Origin: Fen-1258 sp964449775
Lineage (GTDB): Bacteria; Bacteroidota; Ignavibacteria; Ignavibacteriales; Melioribacteraceae
Reading direction: 5' to 3'
Length of the DNA: 64,000 nt
Assembly: GCA_964449775.1 (NCBI GenBank)
Contig: CAYVBQ010000003.1
Span: forward strand, 98,677 to 162,676
Under the pieces are notes generated by a model that was given only the letters and a program-made list of their open reading frames with translations, searched no databases and was not told where the DNA came from. Below, piece by piece: positions 16,487-24,273 of the stretch (position 1 is its first letter; each line of letters opens with the position of its first letter). The translations under genes and the position numbers were made by a program.

Positions 16487-16629
16487 GTCTTTGCGAGACT
16501 TACGTTTTTTGTAAGTCGAAGCAATCTAATTTGGTAAGAGGCGAGAAGTAAGAGTGTCAGACCGAGCGAAGTCGAGGTCAAGGAAAGATTGAGATTGCCG
16601 CGTCCCGCTGAAGCGGGACTCGCAATGAC
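16487..16629. repeat. Palindromic CATTGCGAG/CGAAGCAATCT-type repeat with nested inserts
   Basis: The left arm reads GTCTTTGCGAG then CGAAGCAATCT, split by the palindrome ACTTACGTTTTTTGTAAGT. The right arm reads AGATTGC then TCGCAATGAC, split by GTCCCGCTGAAGCGGGAC. Without the inserts the arms match the element at 59127-59255. It occupies nearly all of the gap between the receiver gene and the dnaE fragment. Confidence 0.65.
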
Positions 16630-16663
16630 CATTCAGAAATAATTTTTCATAGGTCTCTACTTC

Positions 16664-17017
16664 TTATCTTATAGTACTGATGCTTTGAATAGAAGCGGGT
16701 GCACTCACAGTCTCTTCATTGATCTCTTTCATAGTTTCTTTCAAAACGCCGAGAGAGCGCTGACTCAGCATGTCAATTTTTATCAAACCCAAATCTTCAA
16801 TCGGATACATATCCGGCTGCGTTACAATCAATCCAAGCCCTTTATTCTTCGCGAACTCAAGCGCAACATAATCCGTAATTTTTGATCGCGTAATTATTAT
16901 TCCGCTTGGATGAATGCTCAGATGCCTCGGATACCCGGCAAGTTTAGATGCTGTATTCACAATTGATTTCCATGGGTCATGTTTAAAATCGAGAGATCTT
17001 GTTTCCGGAAATTTCTC
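16664..17017 (-). pseudogene. dnaE2 fragment, middle part (palm region)
   Basis: Read on the minus strand, the frame from about 17017 to a TAA at 16664 encodes a central slice of an error-prone DNA polymerase III alpha subunit (DnaE2/ImuC). It runs EKFPETRSLDFKHDPW, GYPRHLSIHPSGIIITRS, TDYVALEFAKNKG, DMYPIEDLGLIKIDMLSQRS. The Asp in KIDML corresponds to the third catalytic Asp of the family. The fragment has no start of its own. It abuts a TrmB-like remnant at its 5' side, and the last ~18 codons before the stop no longer look like DnaE. The first two catalytic Asp residues would lie in the missing part. Other pieces are at 19032-19511 (minus) and 20754-22436 (plus). Confidence 0.85.
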
Positions 17018-17120
17018 TAGCTAGTAAACTTTTTTTCTTTAATAGAGCTAAATATACTTTGGCTTCGTACTCTGAAAGACCAAGATTGATGATTTGATTT
17101 AATGAATTATCTGTTTTCAT
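16983..17120 (-). pseudogene. TrmB-family transcriptional regulator, 5' remnant
   Basis: A 45-codon minus-strand frame from ATG 17120 reads as the N-terminal helix-turn-helix start of a TrmB-like regulator (LGLSEYEAKVYLALLKKK, then SLLAREISG), as found in archaea and bacteria with sugar-responsive regulators. The match stops exactly where the dnaE2 middle fragment begins in another frame (about 17017), and the frame then ends after a few unrelated codons. This is a gene cut by recombination, not a small functional gene. It marks one edge of the foreign block inserted in dnaE2. Confidence 0.7.
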
Positions 17121-17227
17121 TTTTGTAACCACTTTTAGTGACAACAAAAGATATTAAAATAATTTTACTTGTCAAGTCAAGAAAATAGTTTCGCTTTAGC
17201 ACGTGATTTTACAAAGTGTGAAATTTC

Positions 17228-17247
17228 TGTTGAATAAAAATTCAACA
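17228..17247. promoter_or_regulatory. Perfect hairpin/palindrome upstream of the AlbA_2 regulator
   Basis: TGTTGAAT-AAAA-ATTCAACA is a perfect 8-bp inverted repeat about 85 bases before the ATG of the AlbA_2/ATPase regulator at 17332. An operator for autoregulation is possible. The rest of the 17121-17331 gap is AT-rich and must contain that gene's promoter. Confidence 0.35.
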
Positions 17248-17331
17248 CTTCTATTTGCTAAAATGAGAGCGTTTTCCAAAAGAGTTTTCTTTAAATTGAA
17301 TTGGCGATAAACTATTTTGGATTAACAAATC

Positions 17332-18684
17332 ATGAAAATTGCCTTGAAGCTGAAAGAATCCGAAACAATAGAATTCAAGAAGTCCATTGCTGAACTAAAT
17401 GATTCTCTTAAATCAATTTCATCAATACTAAATAAACACCAAAAAGGTGAACTTTACTTCGGCTTAAAGAATGACGGCTCTCCGGTTAAGAATTCAATCT
17501 CAGAAAAAACTTTGCGCGATATCTCTCAAGCTATATCGAATAAAATCGAACCAAGGATTTATCCAACAATAACAACTGTTCAATTAAACGGAATCGAAGT
17601 AATTAAAGTATCATTCGAGGGTAATCATATTCCTTATTCTGCTGAGGGTAGATATTTCATCAGAGTTGCCGATGAAGATAAACAACTCTCAGCCGCTGAA
17701 TTAAAAAAGCTACTCTTCACTAGTAAAAATTTTAAATGGGATTCCGGTATAAATCAATCCGCTACATTAAAAGATATCGACATTAAAAAGGTAAAAGAAT
17801 TCTGCCGCCGTGCGGAGATTGATTATACCAATCTCGAAGACATTCTCGAATTGTTAAATCTATTCTCGAATAAAAGACTTACTAACGCTGCTGTAATTTT
17901 GTTTGGTAAAAATCCAGTAAAATACTTCTTTAATGCAAGATTAATGTGCGCTGTCTTTGCGGCTAATAACACTGCAACTATTCTCGATCAAAAAGAATTC
18001 ACCGGAGATCTTTTTACTCTTATTAAAGAAGCCGAACTATACATTCTTAAAAATATTCACATCGGTATGGAAGTAGAAGGACTTTACAGAAAAGATATTC
18101 CCGAAATAAATCAAGAAGCTCTGCGAGAAGCTATCATTAATGCTTTTATTCATAGAGATTATACCGAACTCGATTTCGTTTCTGTCGGCGTTTTTAAGAA
18201 CCGGGTTGAAATAAGAAATCCCGGCGGTTTGTTAGGCGGCTTGCAAATCAAAGACATAGTTAAACGCCACATTTCGAAAAGAAGAAATGAACTTCTCGCG
18301 GATATATTAAGCCGCGCTCATTTTGTTGAACGTAAAGGAAGAGGTATTTCTTTAATTCTTGGCAAAGAACCCACAGCAACTTTCGAAGAAATAGCAGAGA
18401 TATTTATAACCACGTTCGAACGGAAAGCTACTGCTGAAGTTCAAGGGTTGGGTGATAGGTTGGGTGATAAGTTGGGTGATAAATTCACTGAAATTCAAAT
18501 GAGAATCATTCAATTAATGGATGAATCTCCGAAAATATCGATTACTCAATTACATGAAAAGATTGGTGTTTCCACAACCGCAATTGAAAATAACATAAAG
18601 AAATTAAAAGCTTTAGGTCTAATTAAAAGGATAGGAAAAGCTAAAGGCGGTATCTGGGAAATCAAAACAGATAATGAAATTTAG
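17332..18684 (+). CDS. AlbA_2 (Schlafen-type) DNA-binding protein with HATPase_c_4 and winged helix
   Basis: 450 residues. The N-terminal AlbA_2 domain (about 1-115) shows KESETIEFKKSIAELNDSLK, GELYFGLKNDGS and GRYFIRVADEDKQLS. The central HATPase_c_4-type region has ALREAIINAFIHRDYTE (the N-box-like part), VEIRNPGGLLGG and RNELLADILSRAHFVERKGRG. The C-terminus is a winged helix, ISITQLHEKIGVSTTAIENNIKKL. Such proteins are usually called transcriptional regulators or putative ATP-dependent DNA-binding proteins and are common in accessory DNA. A 12-bp unit repeated three times encodes Gly-Asp-Arg/Lys-Leu before the winged helix. It lies inside the interrupted dnaE2 gene, on the opposite strand, so it arrived with the inserted block. 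Confidence 0.85.
   Translation: MKIALKLKESETIEFKKSIAELNDSLKSISSILNKHQKGELYFGLKNDGSPVKNSISEKTLRDISQAISNKIEPRIYPTITTVQLNGIEVIKVSFEGNHIPYSAEGRYFIRVADEDKQLSAAELKKLLFTSKNFKWDSGINQSATLKDIDIKKVKEFCRRAEIDYTNLEDILELLNLFSNKRLTNAAVILFGKNPVKYFFNARLMCAVFAANNTATILDQKEFTGDLFTLIKEAELYILKNIHIGMEVEGLYRKDIPEINQEALREAIINAFIHRDYTELDFVSVGVFKNRVEIRNPGGLLGGLQIKDIVKRHISKRRNELLADILSRAHFVERKGRGISLILGKEPTATFEEIAEIFITTFERKATAEVQGLGDRLGDKLGDKFTEIQMRIIQLMDESPKISITQLHEKIGVSTTAIENNIKKLKALGLIKRIGKAKGGIWEIKTDNEI
18446..18481 (+). repeat. 12-bp tandem repeat, three units, within the AlbA_2 gene
   Basis: Three consecutive 12-base units, GGTTGGGTGATA, GGTTGGGTGATA and AGTTGGGTGATA, encode a linker of Leu-Gly-Asp-Arg/Lys repeats between the ATPase and winged-helix domains. 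Because the unit is a multiple of three, copy-number change would lengthen or shorten the linker without a frameshift. Confidence 0.85.
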
Positions 18685-18742
18685 TAATTACATCAATTCA
18701 CTTCGGCATGGTTGATAGAGAACTTATGCCAACATTACTTTT

Positions 18743-19048
18743 TCACTTTCTAATCTTGTCAACAATCTTTTCACCGGTTCTTCCAACAACATATCCACCT
18801 AAACCAATTTGTAGAAGTAACCAAGCTTCATTACTCAATCGGAAAGCAAGCAAACCAAAAGAATCACAAACAACAAGAATCAAAAAAGTGAGCATCGTAA
18901 TTGGTCTCCAATTTCTTTGGAGCCAGCTTTGTCCTTTTGCTTCCGCTTCAACAATTCTTCCCTGAGCATCTAGAAGTTTTGTCTCATACTCAAGAGCTTT
19001 ACTCAAAAACTCATTCTCAATTTTTGTCAACTCATTTTGCAAATTCAT
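18743..19048 (-). CDS. 3-TM holin-like protein (GTA_holin_3TM type)
   Basis: 101 residues from the ATG at 19048; an upstream GTG at 19057 is in frame. A charged N-terminal helix (LTKIENEFLSKALEYETKLL) precedes QSWLQRNWRPITMLTF, a motif typical of the 3-TM holin family found in phages and gene transfer agents. Hydrophobic segments VVCDSFGLLAF and WLLLQIGLGGYVVGRTGEKI follow. Holins make membrane pores that release endolysin. Here no endolysin, portal or tail gene is nearby, so it is an orphan. Its start region overlaps the last codons of the dnaE2 N-terminal fragment and lies at the second edge of the inserted block. It may be a phage relic. Confidence 0.72.
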   Translation of the reverse strand: MNLQNELTKIENEFLSKALEYETKLLDAQGRIVEAEAKGQSWLQRNWRPITMLTFLILVVCDSFGLLAFRLSNEAWLLLQIGLGGYVVGRTGEKIVDKIRK

Positions 19049-19511
19049 AAAGCTCACGTGTTTTTCTTTTTGCTTTACTTGTTGAAATTAACTCGACAAA
19101 AATATTTTGCCGTAGAGGTAAATCAATTTTAATTTGACCAAGCAGTTCAAGCGATGATGTGATGACGAAAAGATCGTTAACCGGTTCGGTAAATAATTCG
19201 ATGAGAGAGAAATTCTCTTTGAGTTTTCGTGTGGTGATTAATTTGCAAAGACGGGAATAACCGTCATTATTCTTGGCAATAAAAACCGCGTACAAATTTT
19301 TCTCTTTCGGATCGTCAATGTATGCACCCAAAATCGGTTTGATATTATGTTCGCCGCAAATTTTTGCAAACTGAATCAATCCGTACATCGCGTTAGTATC
19401 TGTCAAAGCAACATAACTGCTTCCGGATCTCTTTGCGAAAGAGACAAGTTCTTCAATTGGAATCGTTCCTTCGAGCAAAGAATAATTTGAGTGAGCATGT
19501 AAAGTAAACAT
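19032..19511 (-). pseudogene. dnaE2 fragment, N-terminal PHP domain
   Basis: The natural start is ATG at 19511, one base after the dinB stop (TGA-T-ATG); upstream in-frame codons belong to dinB. About 159 codons encode the PHP-domain beginning of DnaE2: FTLHAHSNYSLLEGTIPIEE, YVALTDTNAMYGLIQFAK, IKPILGAYI, SRLCKLITTRKL. Homology runs through RELYEFAK and is then cut by a TGA, where the holin-like gene begins. A complete DnaE2 is about 1000 residues, so this piece alone cannot polymerise DNA. The tight coupling to dinB is the normal mutasome arrangement and shows which gene was broken. Confidence 0.88.
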
Positions 19512-19512
19512 A

Positions 19513-20667
19513 TCATTCAGTTCCGCTCTTGCCAATTTGAATAGCCGAAAAACCATACTTGTCGCGTATCTTCATAACGGCGCGTAACATTCTTTTGCGG
19601 ATTAATTCCTCGTCCTCAAATAAAAGCTCCTGTTCAAAAAAGTGGTTGAGTTTGCTTAAGTGAATTCCGATTAAACGAATACCGACTCTGCGTGTGTAAG
19701 CCTGACGGAAAAGAGTCCGCGCCGTTTCAAAAATAACTTTGTCGTCATCGGTCGGATTAGCAAGTGTCTTTGCCCTCGTAATTGTTTCGAAGTCGGAGTA
19801 ACGAAGCTTGATTGAGATTGTAAGCGCTTGCCAATTTTCGTTCCGAATTAACTGTCCCACTTTTCCGGTTAAGTCGAAAAGATAATCTTCTATTTGAGAT
19901 TTACCGACTATGTCTTCATCAAAAGTAGTTTCTTTCGAGACACTTTTCCGTTCGTGGTCGGTAGTTAAAATATCATTCCCTTTACCGTTGGCTTTTTCCC
20001 AGAGATCGGTTCCGAATTTTCCCAGAAGAGTAGATAAATAATCCGTGGATGAATTTGCCAAATCTCCGATTGTTCTAAAACCTCTGGCGCGCAAAATCGG
20101 AAAAGTTTTTTTACCTATTCCGGGAATTCTCTCAATCTGCAGCGGCGCTAAAAATTCTTTCTCTGTTCCGGGTGCAACATAAGTAATGCCTTTGGGTTTT
20201 TTAAAGTCCGATGCAATCTTCGCAATTGTTTTATTGCTTGCAATGCCAATCGAGCAAGGGAGTAAAAGTTTGTCGCTAATCTCTTTCTGAAGATCGGTCG
20301 TAAATTGTAAAGGTGGACCGTAAATGCCGGAACATCCGGTAAAGTCTATGTAGAATTCATCAACGGAAGCTTGTTGAACTAAGGGAAGTTTTTTCTCTAA
20401 AAGATTTTTTACTGCTTTTGAGTAACGGACATATTCTTTATAGTGACCGTGAAGATAAACTCCTTGAGGGCATAACTTGAACGCGTTTCGAATTGGCATT
20501 GCCGAATGAAGTCCGAACTTTCTGGCTTCGTAACTGCATGCAGCAACAACACCGCGACCGTGCGGATCGCCCCCCACAATTACCGGCTTGCCTTCGAGTG
20601 TTGGATCTAAAATTCTCTCAACAGAGACAAAAAAAGCATCCATATCTAAATGGAGAATAGTTTTCAT
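19513..20667 (-). CDS. dinB: Y-family DNA polymerase (DinB/Pol IV or ImuB-like)
   Basis: 384 residues. Motifs of a catalytically competent Y-family polymerase are present: ILHLDMDAFFVSVE (first metal Asp), VVAACSYEARKFG, SVDEFYIDFTG (catalytic Asp-Glu), CSIGIASNKTIAKIASDFKK and the helix-hairpin-helix IERIPGIGKKTF. The C-terminal little-finger domain ends IRLIGIHLSKL. ImuB proteins usually lack the acidic triad, so this is more like DinB. It copies past damaged bases in the cytoplasm. It is followed one base later by the start of dnaE2, as in damage-tolerance cassettes, but that partner is broken here. No clear beta-clamp motif was identified at the end. Confidence 0.93.
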   Translation of the reverse strand: MKTILHLDMDAFFVSVERILDPTLEGKPVIVGGDPHGRGVVAACSYEARKFGLHSAMPIRNAFKLCPQGVYLHGHYKEYVRYSKAVKNLLEKKLPLVQQASVDEFYIDFTGCSGIYGPPLQFTTDLQKEISDKLLLPCSIGIASNKTIAKIASDFKKPKGITYVAPGTEKEFLAPLQIERIPGIGKKTFPILRARGFRTIGDLANSSTDYLSTLLGKFGTDLWEKANGKGNDILTTDHERKSVSKETTFDEDIVGKSQIEDYLFDLTGKVGQLIRNENWQALTISIKLRYSDFETITRAKTLANPTDDDKVIFETARTLFRQAYTRRVGIRLIGIHLSKLNHFFEQELLFEDEELIRKRMLRAVMKIRDKYGFSAIQIGKSGTE

Positions 20668-20704
20668 AAAATTGTGTTTTTAGACTGAAAATGACTATTG
20701 CAAA

Positions 20705-20742
20705 TGTATATTTCAAGTGATATTATAGTGAACAAATATACA
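20705..20742. promoter_or_regulatory. Palindrome between dinB and the dnaE2 C-terminal half
   Basis: TGTATATTT at 20705-20713 and its exact reverse complement AAATATACA at 20734-20742 flank 20 bases in the divergent region between dinB (minus) and dnaE2-C (plus). On the minus strand TACATTTG fits the Bacteroidetes -7 pattern TAnnTTTG for dinB. The palindrome could be a damage-response operator; no known LexA box is evident. Confidence 0.4.
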
Positions 20743-20753
20743 CTATTTCTAAT

Positions 20754-22436
20754 ATGAATAATCCATCTATTATAAGCAAGTCCATTGTGCTGGATATGTC
20801 AACTTACCGGCTGCCTAACGCGAAAGATTTTACCAGAATCTTTGATGCAGTGCCGAGAAAGATCAAGAGCAGCGGCTTTGATCTGTTCGACTATAAAAAA
20901 GTTTTTAATGATGACGCCACCCGGAAAATTATCCGCGAAGGTGATACAATAGGATGCTTCTATATTGAAAGTCCCGGTATGCGCTCTCTTCTTAAAAGAA
21001 CGGACTGCGATACTTTTGAAATGCTGACAGCGGTTTCATCTGTAATACGTCCCGGTGTTGCCGAAAGCGGAATGATGAAAGAATTTGTTGAGAGGCATAA
21101 AGATCCGAAGAGAAGAAAATATCTTATCCCAAAGATGGAAGAAATTTTAGGTGAAACTTACGGCGTAATGATCTATCAGGAAGATGTGATTAAAGTTGCT
21201 CATCATGTTGTAGGGTTAACACTCGAAGAAGCGGACTTGCTTAGAAGGGCGATGAGCGGAAAGATGCGCTCTCATAAGGCAATGCAGATGATTGAAGATA
21301 AATTTTTTATCTGCTGTAAAGAGAAGGGCTATACAGATGCAATTGCTCAAAGTTTGTGGCAGCAGATTGAATCGTTTGCCGGCTATGCTTTCTGCAAAGC
21401 GCACAGCGCTTCGTTCGCGCTGCTCTCGTTTCAAGTTGCTTACCTTAAAGCGCATTATCCCGCAGAGTTTATGGCGGCTGTTTTGAGTAACGGCGGCGGA
21501 TATTATTCCGCAGCGGTTTATATCAGCGAGTGTCAAAGACTTGGAATAAAAGTTCTTCTCCCTTCCATTAATGAAAGCAGATATGAATACAAAGGAAAAG
21601 GGAAAGAGATCCGGCTTGGTTTTCTGGCAATCAAAAATTTTGAGAAGAGTTCAGCCGAATTGATTATCAAAGAGAGAGAAGAGAACGGAAAATTTGTTTC
21701 ACTTGCGGATTTTATTGTAAGAACGCAAATGGGTGTTGAGAAGACGGAAGATTTAATAAAGTGCGGTGCCATGGATTGTCTTAATCAAACCAGACCGACT
21801 CTGCTTCGATTGCTGGATGTTTATTTCAAGCACAAGAAATTACTCGATGAAAGCGCCACGGATCTTTTCACAAACGAAACAATTAAACTCGAAAAGGAGA
21901 TTGTAACCGAAAGGGAATTCGGCATAGAAGAAAAATGCACATACGAATATGAGTATTTTGGTTATATGATCTCGCAGCATCCGCTGCAGTTTTTTGATGA
22001 GCAGATGAACTCGCCCGGAATAATTAGATCGTCCGAGATGAAGAAACATCATAACAGAAAAATAAAAATGATTGGCTGGTATATGACTTCCAAACGGATC
22101 AAGACAAGCAAAGGAGAGATAATGAAATTTCTTTCGCTCGAAGATTTGAGCGGAACATTTGAAGCCGTGATCTTTCCGAAAGCTTATGCCCGGTATGCTG
22201 AACTAACAATGTCAATGGGACCGTATCTGGTAGAAGGAAAAGTTGATGCCGAAAGCGGCAACAATATAATTGTAGAAACGCTTTCGGTGCTGACTGCGGA
22301 GACGGCTAAATCAATAACACAGAAAGACCGCACGGACACGGATTTCTTCGGCGAGGTTGAAAAACCGGCAACCTATGATGAAATAATACTGGTTAACACT
22401 CTCGGCAAAGAGAAATTAATCAAGGCGTATCTGTAG
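20754..22436 (+). pseudogene. dnaE2 C-terminal half, on the inverted side of the rearrangement
   Basis: 560 codons encode the fingers-to-C-terminus part of an error-prone DNA polymerase III alpha subunit. From residue about 45 it reads KVFNDDATRKIIREGDTIGC, FYIESPGMRSLLKR, MIYQEDVIKVAHHVVGLT, ADLLRRAMSGKMRSH, GYAFCKAHSASFALLSFQ (all highly conserved in DnaE) and an OB-fold near the end (KFLSLEDLSGTFEAVIFPK). The first ~40 residues do not resemble DnaE. The PHP and palm regions, with the catalytic Asp residues, are missing and lie on the minus strand beyond dinB. The frame is intact and could still be translated from the dinB-side promoter, but it cannot be a polymerase alone. Confidence 0.85.
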
Positions 22437-22510
22437 GAGTGCAGAATGTAGAACGTAGAGTGTAGAATGGACAGTTCTAAAAACTTCAAAATTCTTTATG
22501 GCGGGGTTTT

Positions 22511-22547
22511 AAAAAGCCCTTCCCTTTGGGAAGGGTTGGGATGGGCT
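22511..22547. terminator. Hairpin CCCTTCC/GGAAGGG, repeat-type terminator
   Basis: CCCTTCCCTTTGGGAAGGG forms a strong hairpin between the convergent dnaE2-C and DUF72 genes, within AAAAGCCCTTCCC...ATGGGCT. The same sequence with two further palindromes inserted occurs at 33081-33157, so it is a dispersed repeat serving as, or replacing, a terminator. Just before it, 22438-22470 repeats the word GTAGAA(C/T)G several times. Confidence 0.6.
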
Positions 22548-22548
22548 C

Positions 22549-23433
22549 TTAATTGAGAGAAATTTTTGTTAAGCGGGGATATGTTTTCAAAATTGTTTCC
22601 GGTACCGGCACTTTCATCCTTTCACTTAACAAGTGAAGAAGTTCTAAAGCGTTTACAACCGCATTTCCTTTCGGATGATTGTTCAGAATCACGAAAACTT
22701 TTTTAACGGTGTCCAATACTTCTTTTATCGCTTGTTCAATTTCCAACAGTTCGCCGGGAGAGTATAAATAATCATATCTCTCGCTTTGTTGTTCATAAGT
22801 CTGATCTTTGCCGAAATTGCCGAGAGAATTTTTCCATGCTTTCTCATTACGACCATGAAATCTTATGTATAAATTCTCTCCCGCTTTTACCGGATTAAAT
22901 TCAACCGCTTCACCAATAATGGGCTGATCTATTGTGCAGAGAGAACTTTTGTTCTTTGCAGCAAAATCATAAAATCTTTGAACAAACCATGACTTGTGTC
23001 TAACTTCTACAAACTTTTCATATTCGGAAAAAATATCAATTAGATTCTTAACGTGATTCGCGTTCTCTTTGTTCAGCGTATAAGAATATGGAAACTGAAT
23101 CAGCAATCCGCCAAGCCGGTTAGCTTTCTCGAGACGATCGAGATTGATCTTTACGGCTTTGATTTGTTCTTCGGAATATTTGCGCTTGTGTGTGAAGTCC
23201 TGGTGCAGTTTGATTGTAAAAAGAAAATCATCTCTCGATTCAACTTTGTTAATCCAGCCCTCAACAATCTTTGGGCTGATATAAGTATAATAACTCGCGT
23301 TCACTTCAACGGCATTGAAATAATTCGAGTAGAATTCCAGCCAGTCAAAATTTTTTGTCTGAGACTTAGGATAAAAACTACCTATCCAATCTTTGTATGA
23401 CCAACCTGCTGTGCCGACGTATAGTTTTTTCAT
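22549..23433 (-). CDS. DUF72 family protein (YecE-like)
   Basis: 294 residues, the full length of the DUF72/YecE family, a TIM-barrel-like fold of unknown biochemical function often found near repair or stress genes. Recognisable stretches are YVGTAGWSYKDWIGSFYP at the N-terminus, YFNAVEVNASYY, FLFTIKLHQDFTHKRK, GGLLIQFPYSY, KFVEVRHKSWF and the C-terminal LYIRFHGRN and FVILNNHPKGNAVVNALEL. There is no signal peptide. It is convergent with the dnaE2 C-terminal half; nothing in context gives its substrate. Confidence 0.88.
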   Translation of the reverse strand: MKKLYVGTAGWSYKDWIGSFYPKSQTKNFDWLEFYSNYFNAVEVNASYYTYISPKIVEGWINKVESRDDFLFTIKLHQDFTHKRKYSEEQIKAVKINLDRLEKANRLGGLLIQFPYSYTLNKENANHVKNLIDIFSEYEKFVEVRHKSWFVQRFYDFAAKNKSSLCTIDQPIIGEAVEFNPVKAGENLYIRFHGRNEKAWKNSLGNFGKDQTYEQQSERYDYLYSPGELLEIEQAIKEVLDTVKKVFVILNNHPKGNAVVNALELLHLLSERMKVPVPETILKTYPRLTKISLN

Positions 23434-23542
23434 TTATTTTTGAGACCGAAGAAGTAATTATTGCTGTACTAATTATACGGAGTTTCTTAATATGTTATTA
23501 ACCGAATGTATTCACCACAGAATAATGCCAATAAAGTTAGAT

Positions 23543-23665
23543 TGTCATGCCCAAGTGTTTTAATCGGGCATCCATTTAACAGAGCCATACCTGTCTGCCA
23601 ACAGTGCGTATTGCACAAAAAGAGTATTGTCTTTTCGGACCCGATCTTGCCTATGGGCAGACATG
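23543..23665. repeat. TGTCATGCCC/GGGCATCC-type repeat
   Basis: GTCATGCCCAAG...AATCGGGCATCC, followed by ACCTGTCTGCC and GGGCAGACATGT about 65 bases apart. The GGGCATGAC/GTCATGCCC word recurs at 31396 and 32585. The following 120 bases (23666-23786) show more of the same imperfect palindromes (for example GGTGAGAAATCTTTC) and no gene. Confidence 0.5.
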
Positions 23666-23840
23666 TTTATCGGGTGAGAAATCTTTCTTTCGATGAAAAA
23701 TATGACCTCTCACTTTGTTCGAGGTGACACCACTTGGATTTTTCATCAGACGCAACATGTAAACTAAGATATGCGGGAATGACAATGTGTTTCTCTTCTT
23801 TTGTGTAATTTTACACTTAATTAAAAACATTTTTAATGTA

Positions 23841-24017
23841 ATGTCGGTTGATTGTAAAAAATGTATCCATTTCAAAATCACGTGGGAAAAAGATCGTCCA
23901 TATGCTTGTAAAGCGTTCGGATTCAAATCTAAAAACATTCCTTCTATAGAAGTGTACGCCGCTGCCGGAAAAGAGTGTTTAAAATTCTCTCCGAAAATTC
24001 CTCAAAAGAAATTGTAA
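23841..24017 (+). CDS. Small cysteine-containing protein, unknown function
   Basis: 58 residues from the ATG at 23841. A longer in-frame start at 23787 would add a hydrophobic, unlikely leader. The sequence has CKKCIHF, then CKAFGFKSKNIPSIEV and KECLKF: four cysteines in a pattern suggesting metal or Fe-S binding. I recall near-identical short proteins, sometimes labelled uracil-DNA glycosylase by transfer, in several environmental bacteria; the label is not supported by the sequence. It stands alone between repeats and the rhlE leader. Confidence 0.65.
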   Translation: MSVDCKKCIHFKITWEKDRPYACKAFGFKSKNIPSIEVYAAAGKECLKFSPKIPQKKL

Positions 24018-24080
24018 TAAATATTGGAATTTTACATAACGGAATGCTGGAATTTGAAGACAATCCCCGATCTTATTAAA

Positions 24081-24105
24081 ATATGCCGAGAATTCGCCGG
24101 CATAT
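24081..24105. terminator. Hairpin after the small Cys-protein gene
   Basis: ATATGCCG and CGGCATAT pair over 8 bases around a 9-base loop, 64 bases after the stop at 24017. Only a weak T-run follows, so it is a possible terminator or mRNA 3' end. The remaining 168 bases up to rhlE are an AT-rich leader. Confidence 0.35.
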
Positions 24106-24273
24106 ATCTCTTTGAGATGGCATTTAATTAACCTAATTTTACATTGTAATTATTTGTAATGCTTCAGTAACATACCGTTGTTTGCAATTCTTTAAAAGAT
24201 ATTCATTCATCTAACCGCTGATCCAGAACATAATAAATTTTTAACAGCCCGAATTAAAAGGAAAAATGATTTA

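Noticed and set aside
18708..18965. Plus-strand 85-codon frame opposite the holin-like gene
   Set aside because: It is the antisense of the holin-like frame, which has clear family motifs; the plus frame has none.
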